Source: Actinoplanes flavus (GTDB lineage: Bacteria > Actinomycetota > Actinomycetes > Mycobacteriales > Micromonosporaceae). From it: a stretch of 64,000 nt of DNA. Both the position numbers and the translations under genes were made by a program. Positions within the stretch are counted from its first letter, which is position 1; each line of letters opens with the position of its first letter. The notes under the pieces are model-generated. The model saw only the letters and a program-made list of their open reading frames with translations. It did not search any database and was not told the DNA's origin. This document shows positions 8,645 through 17,532 of this stretch, one piece after another. The DNA is taken from contig NZ_JAGFNS010000009.1 of the NCBI RefSeq assembly GCF_017592555.1, positions 62,001 through 126,000 of the forward strand, written 5' to 3'.

Positions 8645-10009
8645 ATGTCGTACCCGGCATCTAGGTTCTGCGGCATGGTTTCCGCGGCGTACTCGTACCT
8701 CGGCTCGTCGGCCCTCGACGACGGCCTCACCCTGCAGACTTCCGGTGGCCCGGCGGCGCACCCCCGCTTCTTCACCGGCTTCCTCACCGACCCCGGCGCC
8801 GCGGCCACCGGCCTGCTGGCGGTCGCCGAGGTCGCCCGCACCCGGTATTTCCGGCCCCTGCCACCGGCCAGCCTCGACCCGGTCGTCACGGCCGGCTCGG
8901 ACCGGCTGCGGTTCGAGTCGTTCTCCGGCTGCTGCGGCGTCTACGCCCGGATGGACGTGCTGCCCGCCGGCCTCGACGGCGACATCGTCGCGCACGGCAC
9001 CACCAACGTGGACGTCAACCTGCCCCTGCAGCGGGCGCTCACCCGGGTCGGCCGGGCCGACCCGATGCACGTCGCGGTCGGCCCCGACGACCTCACCGTC
9101 ACCACCTTCGACGGCGAGCTGGTGGAGCGGAAGGTGCCGCTGCCGTCGCGCTGGCTGCGCGGCTTCGCCGAGGCGCAGGTGCTGACCGCCCGCTTCGACC
9201 CGCGGGCCGAGATCGGCGTCGCCGAGGCGCGGATTCTGCTCAACCGGCTCCCGGCCACCGACAAATCGGTGCTCTGGGCGGTTCCGGCCGGGCGTTCGCT
9301 GCGCTTCACCTCCCGGCCCACGCCGGGCGCGGTCTGCCTGCCGGGCGCCGGGCGCCTCGCCGCCCTCAAACCCTTCCTCCGGTACGCGACACGCCTCGCC
9401 GTCTACGGTCCGGCCGTCGCGGCGGGCAGCGGTCCGGTCGCCAGCACCTGGGAGCTGAGCATGCCGTCGCTGCGGTTGTCGCTGACCCTGTCGCCGGAGC
9501 CGTACCGGGGGTTCTCCGGCGAGGGCGCCGTGCTCGACTCGCTGGCCAGTGACGAGGCGGCCGACGACGCCGACCTGATCAGCGCCCTGCTCTCCTGGGA
9601 CCCGACGGTCGACGTGGACGCGCTCGCGGTCGCCTCCGGGCTGGACGCCCGCCGGGTCCGTGACGCGCTCACCCAGCTCGGCACGTCCGGGCGGGTCGGC
9701 TACGACGTGGCCGAGGCCGGCTACTTCCACCGCACCCTGCCCTACTCGGCCGACGTGGTGGAGAAGATGAACCCCCGCCTGGCCGGCGCCCGCGCCCTGG
9801 TCACGGCCGGGGCGGTCACCCCCGGGCCGGAGGTGTCCGTGGTGGTCAGCGGCACCGAGACGTACCACGTCCGCGACGCCACCTCCTGCACCTGCCCGTG
9901 GTGGGCCAAGCACCGCGGCGACCGGGGCCCGTGCAAGCACGCCCTCGCCGTGCGCATGGTCCTCGCCGGAGAGACCGCCGACCTGGACGCCGCGGAGGCC
10001 ACGGCATGA
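8645..10009 (+). CDS. SWIM zinc-finger protein
   Basis: A 454-residue protein with a C-terminal SWIM zinc finger, CxCx12CxH, at Cys415, Cys417, Cys430 and His432. SWIM fingers bind DNA or proteins. The rest has no recognised enzyme motif. Its TGA overlaps the ATG of the next gene (ATGA), so the two are translationally coupled. In other actinobacteria, SWIM proteins of this kind are found near large HEAT-like proteins and MoxR/VWA genes; here the MoxR/VWA pair is 47 kb away. The start at 8645 is a guess: an ATG at codon 11 is also possible. Confidence 0.8.
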   Translation: MSYPASRFCGMVSAAYSYLGSSALDDGLTLQTSGGPAAHPRFFTGFLTDPGAAATGLLAVAEVARTRYFRPLPPASLDPVVTAGSDRLRFESFSGCCGVYARMDVLPAGLDGDIVAHGTTNVDVNLPLQRALTRVGRADPMHVAVGPDDLTVTTFDGELVERKVPLPSRWLRGFAEAQVLTARFDPRAEIGVAEARILLNRLPATDKSVLWAVPAGRSLRFTSRPTPGAVCLPGAGRLAALKPFLRYATRLAVYGPAVAAGSGPVASTWELSMPSLRLSLTLSPEPYRGFSGEGAVLDSLASDEAADDADLISALLSWDPTVDVDALAVASGLDARRVRDALTQLGTSGRVGYDVAEAGYFHRTLPYSADVVEKMNPRLAGARALVTAGAVTPGPEVSVVVSGTETYHVRDATSCTCPWWAKHRGDRGPCKHALAVRMVLAGETADLDAAEATA

Positions 10010-13000
10010 CGCTCGCCGTGGACATGCTCGACCGCCGCGTCCAGTCCGGCGACCACGTCGGAGCGGCCCGGCTGCTGCTGCACATCAGCGAGGAGGAGCG
10101 GCTCGCCTACTTCAAGACGGTCGAGGCCGCTGTCAAGGGCGCCGACCCGCGGGTGTGGTGGCGGGCCGAGGTCAACCCCGCTCCGGCGTACGCGCTGGCC
10201 GTCATCGGCACGGCGCCCAGCGTCGCCAAGGCCGCCACCCTGCTCAACCACCGCAGCCTGCGGGACAGGTGGCGGCTGATCCCGGTCGACCACTTCCTCG
10301 CGATCGCCCGAGCCCGCAAGCTGGACTGGCTCGGCGACCTGGGCACCCGACTGACCCGGCGCCTGCCCACCCGCACCAACTTCGACACCGGGGAGTGGTC
10401 GGTCCTCGCGTCGATCATGCGGGCCGGCGGGGTCGAGCCGCCGGTCACCGAGGGGATCGTGCACGGCTGGCTGCTCGCCCTCCTGCGTTCCCGGGGCGAC
10501 CGGGGCCGGGAGCGCCCGCCGTTGAACGTGCGGATGCGGGAGGACCCGTACCTCGATCTCCTCCTGCCCGCCGTCTTCGAAATGGACGGCCTGGGCGCCG
10601 ACATCACCCACTCCTCGTGGGGTGAGCCGGAGGGCCCGCCGAGCCCCGCCCACCACTTCCCCACCGCGGTCGTGTCGCTGGTCGCCGAAGGCCGCCTGGA
10701 GCGCAAGGACATCCTGACCGCGCTCGTCGACCGGCTGGTCCGGGGCGACAAGCCCAACGCGCTGCGCCCGTTCGTGCTGCTGCACGACGAACTGGCGCCG
10801 ACCGTCGACGAGATCGCCGGGCACGCGCTCGACTACGCGCGCATGCTCGCCGACAGCGCCGGCCCGGTGGCGACGCTGGCCCAGCGGGCTCTGCGCACTC
10901 TGGACGATGCCGGGCGCCTCGATCGGGAAACGCTGCTCGACACCAGCGCCACGGTTCTCCTGCGCAAGGAGAAGACGCTGGTCAAGGCACAGATCTCCTG
11001 GCTGGAGAAGGTGGCTCGGCGGGAGCCGGGCCGGGCCGGGGAGGTGTTCGAGACGATCGCCGTCGCGTTCGGGCACCCGGCTCTCGAGCTCCAGGAGCGG
11101 GCGCTGACCCTGATCGGCAAGCAGGCCCCGCGCCTCGGGCCGGAGCTGCTCGCCCGGCTCGCGGACGCCGCCCAGGTCCTCACCGGCGACCTTCCGGCCC
11201 GTGCCGCGGAGCTGTTCGGCGTCGCCACCCCGGAGGCCGGGTCCACCGGTGTGCCGTCGCTGCCGCCACCGGCCGGGCCCGCGCAGATGCCGCCACCGAT
11301 CGCGACCGCCGCCGAGCTGGCCGAGGAGGTGGTGGCGCTGCTGCACGAGCAGTCCGGCGTCCGCTGGGAGCGGGTCCTCGCCGCGCTCGTCGCGCTGCAC
11401 GCCAGGGACGGGCGGGACACGCTGGCGACCGCCCTCACCCCGGTGATGAAGCGGTACCCCGGCTGGTTCGCCGAGAGCCAGTGGAACTCCGGCTCGCCGT
11501 TCGTCTGCCTGGCCACCGCCATCCGGATGGTGATCGACGCACCCCGCCACGACAGCACCCACCAGCGGCTGTACAGCGCCGTCCGGGTCGCCTGGCAGGA
11601 GGGCCGCCGCGGCGGAGTCGACTCGAAGCTCTCCGACCGGCCCGACGGTGTCCTGGCGCTGCGTGCCGCCGAGGTCGCCGTGCACCTCAACGGGTCGATG
11701 ATGCCGATGCTGGTCGCCACCCCCACCCGGGTGAACGGCAGCCTCGACCCGGCGGCCCTGCTGGAGCGGCTGTCCCGGGCCGACGCGGAGGGCTGGCAGC
11801 CGTGGCCCTTCGACCTGGAGCAGGCCCTGCTGCGGCTGCCCCGCGCACCCGTCCCGCCCGAGGTGGCCGCCGGCGCCGCGGCGCTGGCCTCCGCCGCCGG
11901 GCGACAGTTCGCCCAGTGGCTGGCCTCCGGCGGCCTGCCCGACCCGGTCAGCGAGCCCTTCACCCAGTTCGGCGACCGGAGAGCCCACGGCGGCTACACC
12001 TGGGACGCCCCGGTGCCCCGCCGGCTGGCCGCCCGGCTGCGCCCGTCCCGCGACGGCGGTCTGCGCCTCGAGCGGCAGTTGCTGACGCTCGACCCGTTCA
12101 AGTACCCGGTCTACATGCCGGACGACTTCAAGGGCGCCGAGGAGGTGCTGGCCATGGTCCTGCCACACCACCGGGAGGTGGCCGCGGCCTGGGCGCTGGG
12201 CGAGGTGGCGTCGGCGGCCGACCAGGGCCAGAAAGGCCCCGGCCGGCTGCTGCCCCTGCTGGCCGACGGCACCGGCCCGATCGGCCCGGCCATGGCGACG
12301 GCGCTGGCCTACACCTTCGGCGCCAAGCACGAACCCGACCGGGCCGCCGCCGTCGACGCCTTCCTGACCCTCGCGGCCACCGCGGTCTCCCCCACCGCCG
12401 ACGACCCAACCGCCACCACGGCCCTCACCGCCGAGGGCCTCGCCGTTACGGCCTCCCTCACCGCCGACGACCCAACCGCCACCACGGCGCCCTCCGCCGA
12501 CGGTCCCACCGCTGCGGCCTCCTCCGCCGGGGGTCCCGCCACTACGGCCCCCACCGCCCAGGGCCTGACCGCCACCACGGCCTCCGGCGCCGAGGGTCCC
12601 GCCACCGCGGGCTCCTCCGCTGCCCAGGGGCCGACCGCCACCGAGGGCCGCACCGCGGCGGGGCGCCCCGGGGCGGCCGGGAGAGGCGCGACCTTCGCCG
12701 GTGCGGTCGGGGCCGTGCTAGGCGATCTCTGTTCGGACGGCACGGTCAAGCTGAGCCGGGTCGTCCCCGGACTCGCCGACGCTCACCGGGCGGGTGCATC
12801 GGTGGCCGTCTGGGAGCTGCTCACCGCGGCGCTGCCCGAGCTGTTGGCGGCCAAGCCGCGGTCGCTGCCCGACCTGCTGGAGCTGGCCAGCCAGGTGGCC
12901 GTCACGATCAGCGCCCGCGGCGAGATCCCCGGTCTCGCCGCGGAGGCGGCCCGACCAGGCTCGGCCCGCCTGACCCAGGAGGCAAAGCGCCTACGGTCCC

Positions 13001-13014
13001 TGCTGACGCCGTAA
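10006..13014 (+). CDS. Large DUF6493-like protein with internal 11-residue repeat tract
   Basis: A 1002-residue protein with no signal peptide. The helical, HEAT-like N-terminus (ARLLLHISEEERLAYFKTVE) and overall length resemble DUF6493 proteins, which accompany SWIM proteins in actinobacteria; function is unknown. The start is the ATG that overlaps the SWIM stop codon. Between about residues 796 and 881 lies a Thr/Ala-rich tract of roughly eight 11-residue units of the type LTADDPTATTA, absent from the flanking conserved sequence, so it is probably a recent in-frame expansion forming a flexible linker. After it the protein resumes a conserved-looking domain (TFAGAVGAVLGDLCSDGTVKLSRVVPGLADA). 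A hairpin terminator follows at once. Confidence 0.7.
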   Translation: MTLAVDMLDRRVQSGDHVGAARLLLHISEEERLAYFKTVEAAVKGADPRVWWRAEVNPAPAYALAVIGTAPSVAKAATLLNHRSLRDRWRLIPVDHFLAIARARKLDWLGDLGTRLTRRLPTRTNFDTGEWSVLASIMRAGGVEPPVTEGIVHGWLLALLRSRGDRGRERPPLNVRMREDPYLDLLLPAVFEMDGLGADITHSSWGEPEGPPSPAHHFPTAVVSLVAEGRLERKDILTALVDRLVRGDKPNALRPFVLLHDELAPTVDEIAGHALDYARMLADSAGPVATLAQRALRTLDDAGRLDRETLLDTSATVLLRKEKTLVKAQISWLEKVARREPGRAGEVFETIAVAFGHPALELQERALTLIGKQAPRLGPELLARLADAAQVLTGDLPARAAELFGVATPEAGSTGVPSLPPPAGPAQMPPPIATAAELAEEVVALLHEQSGVRWERVLAALVALHARDGRDTLATALTPVMKRYPGWFAESQWNSGSPFVCLATAIRMVIDAPRHDSTHQRLYSAVRVAWQEGRRGGVDSKLSDRPDGVLALRAAEVAVHLNGSMMPMLVATPTRVNGSLDPAALLERLSRADAEGWQPWPFDLEQALLRLPRAPVPPEVAAGAAALASAAGRQFAQWLASGGLPDPVSEPFTQFGDRRAHGGYTWDAPVPRRLAARLRPSRDGGLRLERQLLTLDPFKYPVYMPDDFKGAEEVLAMVLPHHREVAAAWALGEVASAADQGQKGPGRLLPLLADGTGPIGPAMATALAYTFGAKHEPDRAAAVDAFLTLAATAVSPTADDPTATTALTAEGLAVTASLTADDPTATTAPSADGPTAAASSAGGPATTAPTAQGLTATTASGAEGPATAGSSAAQGPTATEGRTAAGRPGAAGRGATFAGAVGAVLGDLCSDGTVKLSRVVPGLADAHRAGASVAVWELLTAALPELLAAKPRSLPDLLELASQVAVTISARGEIPGLAAEAARPGSARLTQEAKRLRSLLTP
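12391..12650 (+). repeat. In-frame 33-bp tandem repeats inside the DUF6493-like gene
   Basis: About eight degenerate units with a 33-bp period; the first and third units are nearly identical (TADDPTATTA encoded twice), the later ones are more diverged and some are slightly shorter. All keep the reading frame. Confidence 0.75.
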
Positions 13015-13022
13015 TCGGCCGA

Positions 13023-13056
13023 CCGGACGGGCCTCGCTCCCCCGACGCCCGTCCGG
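13023..13056 (+). terminator. Hairpin after the SWIM/DUF6493 operon
   Basis: CCGGACGGGC (13023-13032) pairs perfectly with GCCCGTCCGG (13047-13056) across a 14-nt loop, 9 bp after the stop codon. There is no T tract. Confidence 0.6.
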
Positions 13057-13196
13057 CCCGCCGCCTGCCCCTCCCGACCCCCGACGGCCTGCCCGACTTC
13101 ACGCTCGACCGATGCCGAATTCGTCGCCCCGACCATCACCCGGCCCTCGCGTTCGCCAGCGTCGACGTTGTCGGCGTGAGTGGGCGGGGGTGGCCA

Positions 13197-13560
13197 ACGG
13201 CCTCAGCCCGGCGGGCGCGGCGAAGGCTTGACCCGACAGATTCCCGCGGGGAACCGGCGGAGCGGTGGACCCGTCCGTTCGAATGGCTGTGCACTGTGGT
13301 CGCGCTTGCCGGCTGGCTCTCAGCGCCTCGACGGGTTTGTGTCAGCTCCCACAGCCAGCTGGATCTTCGCAGCTGGCTGTGAGAGCTGTTTCGATGCGGT
13401 TGAAACAGCTCTGAGAATTAGCCGGACCTGCGGGCCCGTGTGGCGTCAGCCGCCCGGTCAGGCTATCGATGCGGTGGGGACAGGGCTGGGAACCAGTCGG
13501 GCCCGGTGGCCCGTGCGGTGTCGGCCGCCCGGGGCGGACCGTGCGGTGTCGGCCGCCCGG
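13197..13560. repeat. Repeat-rich intergenic region with R1 core, perfect hairpin and tandem fragments
   Basis: The 576-bp gap 13015-13590 between convergent genes has no credible ORF. It holds an R1 core in reverse orientation (CAGCCCGGCGGGCGCGGC, near 13204), then a perfect 11-bp stem at 13382-13392/13402-13412 (AGAGCTGTTTC/GAAACAGCTCT, 9-nt loop) followed by TTAGCCGGACCTG. The last part resembles the spacer of the large inverted repeat at 2856-2937. A degenerate second copy of the same stretch follows near 13465-13505, and a short tandem pair (GTGCGGTGTCGGCCGCCCGG) lies at about 13519-13560. Confidence 0.65.
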
Positions 13561-13590
13561 TCGGGGTGGGAGCGCCGTACCGGAAGGATG

Positions 13591-14757
13591 TCAGCGGGGC
13601 CAGAGTGGGTCTGTTGCGTGTTCTTCGGCGTCGCGCAAGGCGCGGAGGATGTTGCGGTTGGCGAGTTTCTCCAGGTCGAGGGGGGACCAGCCACGATCGC
13701 GCAGTTCGGCTAGCAGGCGGGGGTAGGCGGCGACGTCGGACAGTCCGGTGGGGACTTCGGCGGTGCCGTCGAAGTCGCCGCCGATGCCGATGTGGTCGAC
13801 GCCGGCCACCTCGCGGGCGTGTTCGACGTGGTCGGCCACCTCGGCGACGGTGGCGGTGGGCTTCGGGTTGGCCGCCAGCCACGCGTGGAAGGCCGGCTCG
13901 TCGGCGTGGTCGGTGATCGGCGACGTGGGCACCCGGGCGGGGTCCTCGCCGGGGCGCGGGCCGCGCGGCCAGTTCTCGGCGAACGGTGGCAGGCCGAGGC
14001 GTTCCCATGCGGCGTCGGCGGAGCGCATCCAGTCGCGGACGGCCGCGGAGACGAAGAACGAGACGAAGGTGAGCTGGATGACGCCGCCGTTGGCGGGCAG
14101 GCGGGACAGTACGTCGTCGGGGACGTTGCGGGGATGGTCGGTGACGGCCCGGGCGCCGGAGTGACTGAAGATCACCGGGGCGACCGCTTCGTCGAGGGCG
14201 TCGCGCATCGTGTCGGCGGAGACGTGCGACAGGTCGACGAGCACGCCGAGACGCTGCATCTCCCGTACGATCGCTCGCCCTTCGGCCGTCAGGCCGCCGT
14301 GCACCGGATCCTGGGTGGCCGAGTCCGCCCACGACGTGTGGTGGTTGTGGGTGAGGGTCACGTAGCGGATGCCGAGGCGGGCCAGGGAGCGCAGCACGCC
14401 GAGCGAACCGCCCAGGCAGTGCCCACCTTCGACGCCGATCAGCGAGGCGATCCGCCCGTTCGCCATGGCTCGTTCCACGTCCGCTGACGTGTAGGCGATC
14501 GCGAGGTCGTCCGGGTAGGCGGCGACCATCCGCTGCACCAGGTCGATCTGTTCGAGGGTGCTGGTGACCGCCTCGGGTTCGGACAGGTCGGACGGCACGT
14601 AGACGGACCAGAACTGGCCGCCCACCCCGCCGGCCCGCAGCCGTGGCAGGTCGGTGTGCAGCGGTGGTCGTTCCTTCTCCAGTCCGGCCACGGCCGATCC
14701 GTGCCACTCACGCAGGCGCATCGGCAGGTCGTTGTGGCCGTCGATGATCAAGTTCAT
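13591..14757 (-). CDS. Membrane (renal-type) dipeptidase, peptidase M19 family
   Basis: A 388-residue zinc dipeptidase of the M19/amidohydrolase fold, cleaving dipeptides (including D-amino-acid ones in some members). Metal ligands are readable: His8 and Asp10 in DGHND, bridging Glu110 in GVEGGH, His178 in DLSHVS and His199 in SHSGAR; the late GIGGDFDG motif is also typical. No signal peptide is present, as in many bacterial homologues, so it is probably cytoplasmic. The start is ATG with AGAGGG a few bases upstream. It is monocistronic, between two repeat-filled gaps. Confidence 0.92.
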   Translation of the reverse strand: MNLIIDGHNDLPMRLREWHGSAVAGLEKERPPLHTDLPRLRAGGVGGQFWSVYVPSDLSEPEAVTSTLEQIDLVQRMVAAYPDDLAIAYTSADVERAMANGRIASLIGVEGGHCLGGSLGVLRSLARLGIRYVTLTHNHHTSWADSATQDPVHGGLTAEGRAIVREMQRLGVLVDLSHVSADTMRDALDEAVAPVIFSHSGARAVTDHPRNVPDDVLSRLPANGGVIQLTFVSFFVSAAVRDWMRSADAAWERLGLPPFAENWPRGPRPGEDPARVPTSPITDHADEPAFHAWLAANPKPTATVAEVADHVEHAREVAGVDHIGIGGDFDGTAEVPTGLSDVAAYPRLLAELRDRGWSPLDLEKLANRNILRALRDAEEHATDPLWPR

Positions 14758-14894
14758 TCCCTCTGGCTACCGGCCCGGGGCGTCCGGTGCAAGCGGATCG
14801 CCCAATCGGGGCCGGTGAACCCGCAACCGGCCGGCACCGGCACGGGCACCGGGCGCACAACTCCCGGCCCGGAACATGTCTCACGTATCCGGTC

Positions 14895-15140
14895 CACGAC
14901 GCGCCCGGAGACCACATCCGGCCGACGACATGCCGGAGACCGTGCCCGGCCGCCAACCCGCCGGGCGCCATGCCCGGCCGTCGACGTGCCGGGCACCAAG
15001 CCCGCCGCCGACGCGCCGGGTGCCAAGCCCGGCCCACGACGTGCCGGGTACCGAGCCCGGCTTACGACGCGCCGGGCGCCGAGCCCGGCTGACGACGTGC
15101 CGGGCACCAAGCCCGGCCCACGACGTGCCGGACGACCAGG
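14895..15140 (+). repeat. 28-bp tandem hairpin array
   Basis: About eight or nine contiguous units with a 28-bp period. The last six start at 14982, 15009, 15037, 15065, 15093 and 15121; earlier ones are degenerate. Each unit has the form CGACGYGCCGGG-N5-GCCCGGC and can fold into a small stem-loop. There are no unique spacers, so it is not a CRISPR array. The array fills most of the 392-bp gap and ends at the ribosome site (AGGGGAGG, 15138-15145) of the following gene. Confidence 0.8.
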
Positions 15141-15149
15141 GGAGGCATT

Positions 15150-16682
15150 TTGCGACGCGCCAAGCTGCCGACGTCTCTGACAGCTCTGACCGCCGTATTC
15201 GCGGGAACCGCCGCCGTAGTCGTGGCGCCGAACGCCGCCGCGGCGGCCGGTTCCGACCTCACGATCCAGGCCGCCGACGACACCTACATCTCGAGCACCC
15301 GCACGTCCACGACGTTCGGGTCGGACGAGAAGCTCGCCGTCGGCAGGATCGGCAACGAGACGAAGACCGCCCTCCTGAAGTTCACCGTCCCGGCCGGCAC
15401 CAAGGTCAAGAGCGCGACGCTGTTCCTGACCCCGGAGACCAAGCCGTCCGGCAAGCTGACCGTGTCCCGCGTGGTCGACGACTCGTGGACCGAGGCCAAG
15501 ACGACCGGCGGCAACGCGCCGAAGCTAGGCCCGGCCATCGCGTCGGTCAGCCCGAAGGCGGCGGACACCCGGGTCGGTTTCAACCTGAACGCCGAGATCA
15601 CCGGCCCGGGCACCTACTCGCTCGCGCTGTCGTCGTCGCTGACCGACGGCGCCCTGCGTTTCCAGTCGGCCGAGAACAAGGCCGGCGGCGGACCGAAGCT
15701 GATCATCGGCACCGCGGCCGCGACCACGCCGCCGGTCACCGCCAAGGACTGTGTCACCGGCGCCAAGCTGGTCCCGTCCTGTGGCGTGCTCTGGGGTGGC
15801 GCGGCCGGCGGGTTCACCAGCAAGCCGCGCGATGTGGAGCACCGGAACTGGGAGAAGCTGTCCGGCCGGACCGCGACGGTCTTCCACACCTACCACAAGG
15901 GCGACGAAGCCTTCCCCACCAAGGCCGAGATCGCCATGACCAACGACCCGGCCAACCCGCGGGTGCTGCTGCTCAACTGGAAGATCGCGTACGGCTCCAC
16001 CTGGGCCAAGGTCGCCAAGGGTGAGCAGGACAAGCGGATCGACGCGTTCGCCAAGCGGATCAAAGCGTACGACAAGCCGGTCTTCCTCGCCCTGCACCAC
16101 GAGCCGGAGAACGACGTCAAGGCCACCGCCGGCTCCGGCTGGGAGGCCAAGGACTACGCCGCCATGTACCGGCACACCATCGAGCGGCTGCGTGCCCAGG
16201 GCGCCGGCAACGTGGTGAACGTGATGGCCTACATGGGCAACGAGAAGTGGATGGCCCAGTCCTGGTGGAAGGACCTCTACCCGGGCGACGACGTCGTCGA
16301 CTGGATCGGCCTGGACTCGTACGTCTCGGTCGAGAAGGGCTACTACCACTACGGCACCTTCGCCGACCTGCTCGACCGTAAGCCCAAGGGCGGTGGCCCC
16401 GGCTTCTACGAGTGGGCGACCACCAAGCACAAGAACAAGCCGATCATGGTCGCGGAGTGGGGCGGCTACCACCGGATCGGCAAGAACACCGACAAGACCG
16501 CGGTCTACAACAGCGTCCTGCCGGAGCTGCGGAAGCGGCCCGCGATCAAGGCGATCGTCCACTTCGACACGAAGGCCGACGACGAGGGCGACCGGGACAT
16601 CAGCATCGACAGCACCCCGGCGAGCCTGGCCTCGTTCAAGAAGCTGGCCGCCGATCCGATCTTCAAGGTGAAGCTGAAGTGA
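15150..16682 (+). CDS. Secreted DNRLRE-domain protein with GH26-like catalytic domain
   Basis: A 510-residue exported protein: Sec signal peptide (1-33), a DNRLRE beta-sandwich domain (about 36-188) of the kind that binds carbohydrate or other surfaces, and a (beta/alpha)8 domain (about 200-505) resembling GH26 beta-mannanases and related glycanases. Likely catalytic acids are Glu318 in LALHHEPEND and Glu436 in MVAEWGG, at the ends of strands 4 and 7 as expected for clan GH-A. The polysaccharide is uncertain. Translation starts at a TTG five bases after AGGGGAGG. A 28-bp hairpin array lies directly upstream and an intrinsic terminator directly downstream, so it is a single-gene unit. Confidence 0.82.
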   Translation: MRRAKLPTSLTALTAVFAGTAAVVVAPNAAAAAGSDLTIQAADDTYISSTRTSTTFGSDEKLAVGRIGNETKTALLKFTVPAGTKVKSATLFLTPETKPSGKLTVSRVVDDSWTEAKTTGGNAPKLGPAIASVSPKAADTRVGFNLNAEITGPGTYSLALSSSLTDGALRFQSAENKAGGGPKLIIGTAAATTPPVTAKDCVTGAKLVPSCGVLWGGAAGGFTSKPRDVEHRNWEKLSGRTATVFHTYHKGDEAFPTKAEIAMTNDPANPRVLLLNWKIAYGSTWAKVAKGEQDKRIDAFAKRIKAYDKPVFLALHHEPENDVKATAGSGWEAKDYAAMYRHTIERLRAQGAGNVVNVMAYMGNEKWMAQSWWKDLYPGDDVVDWIGLDSYVSVEKGYYHYGTFADLLDRKPKGGGPGFYEWATTKHKNKPIMVAEWGGYHRIGKNTDKTAVYNSVLPELRKRPAIKAIVHFDTKADDEGDRDISIDSTPASLASFKKLAADPIFKVKLK

Positions 16683-16689
16683 CGAGGTG

Positions 16690-16725
16690 AAAAGCGCCGC
16701 CCGGTCCCCGCCGGGCGGCACTTTT
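16690..16725 (+). terminator. Intrinsic terminator of the GH26-like gene
   Basis: An A-rich/GC-rich stem, AAAAG and a GCCGCCCGG core pairing with CCGGGCGGC and CTTTT, gives an almost perfect hairpin 7 bp after the stop codon, ending in TTTTCGTT. This is a classical bidirectional-looking terminator. Confidence 0.85.
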
Positions 16726-17079
16726 CGTTGTGGCCGTCACGCTTACGCCCGCCGGGCTCTGCGGCTGCTGCCGGTCGCCGCCGTGGTTCACCCACGCGGG
16801 CCGGGGAACTCGGGACCGGCGCGCTGGTCGCGGTCGGCTCGGCCCGGCTCGCGCGATGGGCGACCTCGCCGCGATGACCGGCGGTGGTGCGCGGATCCGC
16901 CGGCGTCCGGATCATGGGGTGGGGCATCTGGGCGTCCGGCGGATCTGCCGGCCGGGTGGCGCCGCCTTCTGGGCGGTGCGGAGGTGCGGCCGGTCGCTGA
17001 GCGGGGATGGCCGCCACAACGCGAGGATCCTACGCATTAGTCGGATCCGCGGGCCCGCAGGGGTCCTCGGAGACGCGAG
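16726..17079. other. Non-coding gap
   Basis: No convincing gene on either strand. A stretch near 17034-17060 (ATTAGTCGGATCCGCGGGCCCG) resembles the ATTAGCCGGACCTGCGGGCCCG found at 13417, so a decayed R1 fragment may be present; otherwise I see nothing. Confidence 0.4.
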
Positions 17080-17110
17080 AACCCCGGGCGCGACCAGCGC
17101 GCCCGGGGTT
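17080..17110 (-). terminator. Hairpin terminator of the small gene at 17152-17364
   Basis: A perfect 13-bp stem (17080-17092 with 17098-17110), loop of 5 nt, about 40 bp beyond the stop codon on the minus strand. Confidence 0.7.
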
Positions 17111-17151
17111 TCACGTGGGCGGTCCCGGGACGGTCGGGACCTTGCCCGGTC

Positions 17152-17364
17152 CTAGCGGCCGGCGACCCCGGCGGCGTCCTGGCGGCTGAGAATCGCGTGG
17201 ATCTCGGCGGTCTCCTCGGCGCTGTGCCGGCCCAGCATCAGGTCCAGTTCGGTGCGTTCGGCGGCGGTGCGGAAGGCCGCGAGCTCGTCGGCGAGCCGGC
17301 GGTGGGCGCGGCGCTCGGCGACGCGGTGGAGGATGGCGTTTCGGGCGTCACGGATGAACTGCAT
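17152..17364 (-). CDS. Small hypothetical helical protein
   Basis: A 70-residue protein starting MQFIRDARNAILHRVAERRA, from an ATG with GAGGAG seven bases upstream; a longer frame from 17511 lacks a ribosome site. It is highly charged and predicted entirely helical (many Arg, Glu, Ala), with no membrane segment. I do not recognise the family; similar short charged proteins are common in this group. It has its own terminator. It lies behind the large LuxR regulator, in the same direction, with a 168-bp gap. Confidence 0.65.
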   Translation of the reverse strand: MQFIRDARNAILHRVAERRAHRRLADELAAFRTAAERTELDLMLGRHSAEETAEIHAILSRQDAAGVAGR

Positions 17365-17532
17365 GGCAACTCCTCGACGGATAGTGACGGATAAAGCCTC
17401 GTCGCTTCCGGCTACAACAATCCTCCGTCCCCGCATCAGCCCCAAATCAACCAGGTAAAACTCCGAAGACGAAAGTGACGGCCACCACCGGATTCCGGTA
17501 ACCCGCGTCACTCTCCGCTACCAATGGGCAGG

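Noticed and set aside
6181..8664. 827-codon plus-strand open frame
   Set aside because: It is the antisense shadow of pgi and the glycosylase-like gene; its product is low complexity and both sense genes have clear families.
8467..8889. 141-codon extension of pgi
   Set aside because: Overlaps the divergent SWIM gene and is not pgi-like; ATG at 8466 has a ribosome site.
9742..12330. 862-codon minus-strand open frame
   Set aside because: Antisense to the SWIM/DUF6493 operon; sequence is Gly/Arg/Gln-rich with no family features.
14895..15140. CRISPR array
   Set aside because: Units are contiguous at 28 bp with no unique spacers and no cas genes are present.
16726..17079. Short plus-strand frames in the gap
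   Set aside because: Arg/Gly-rich, without ribosome sites or family features.
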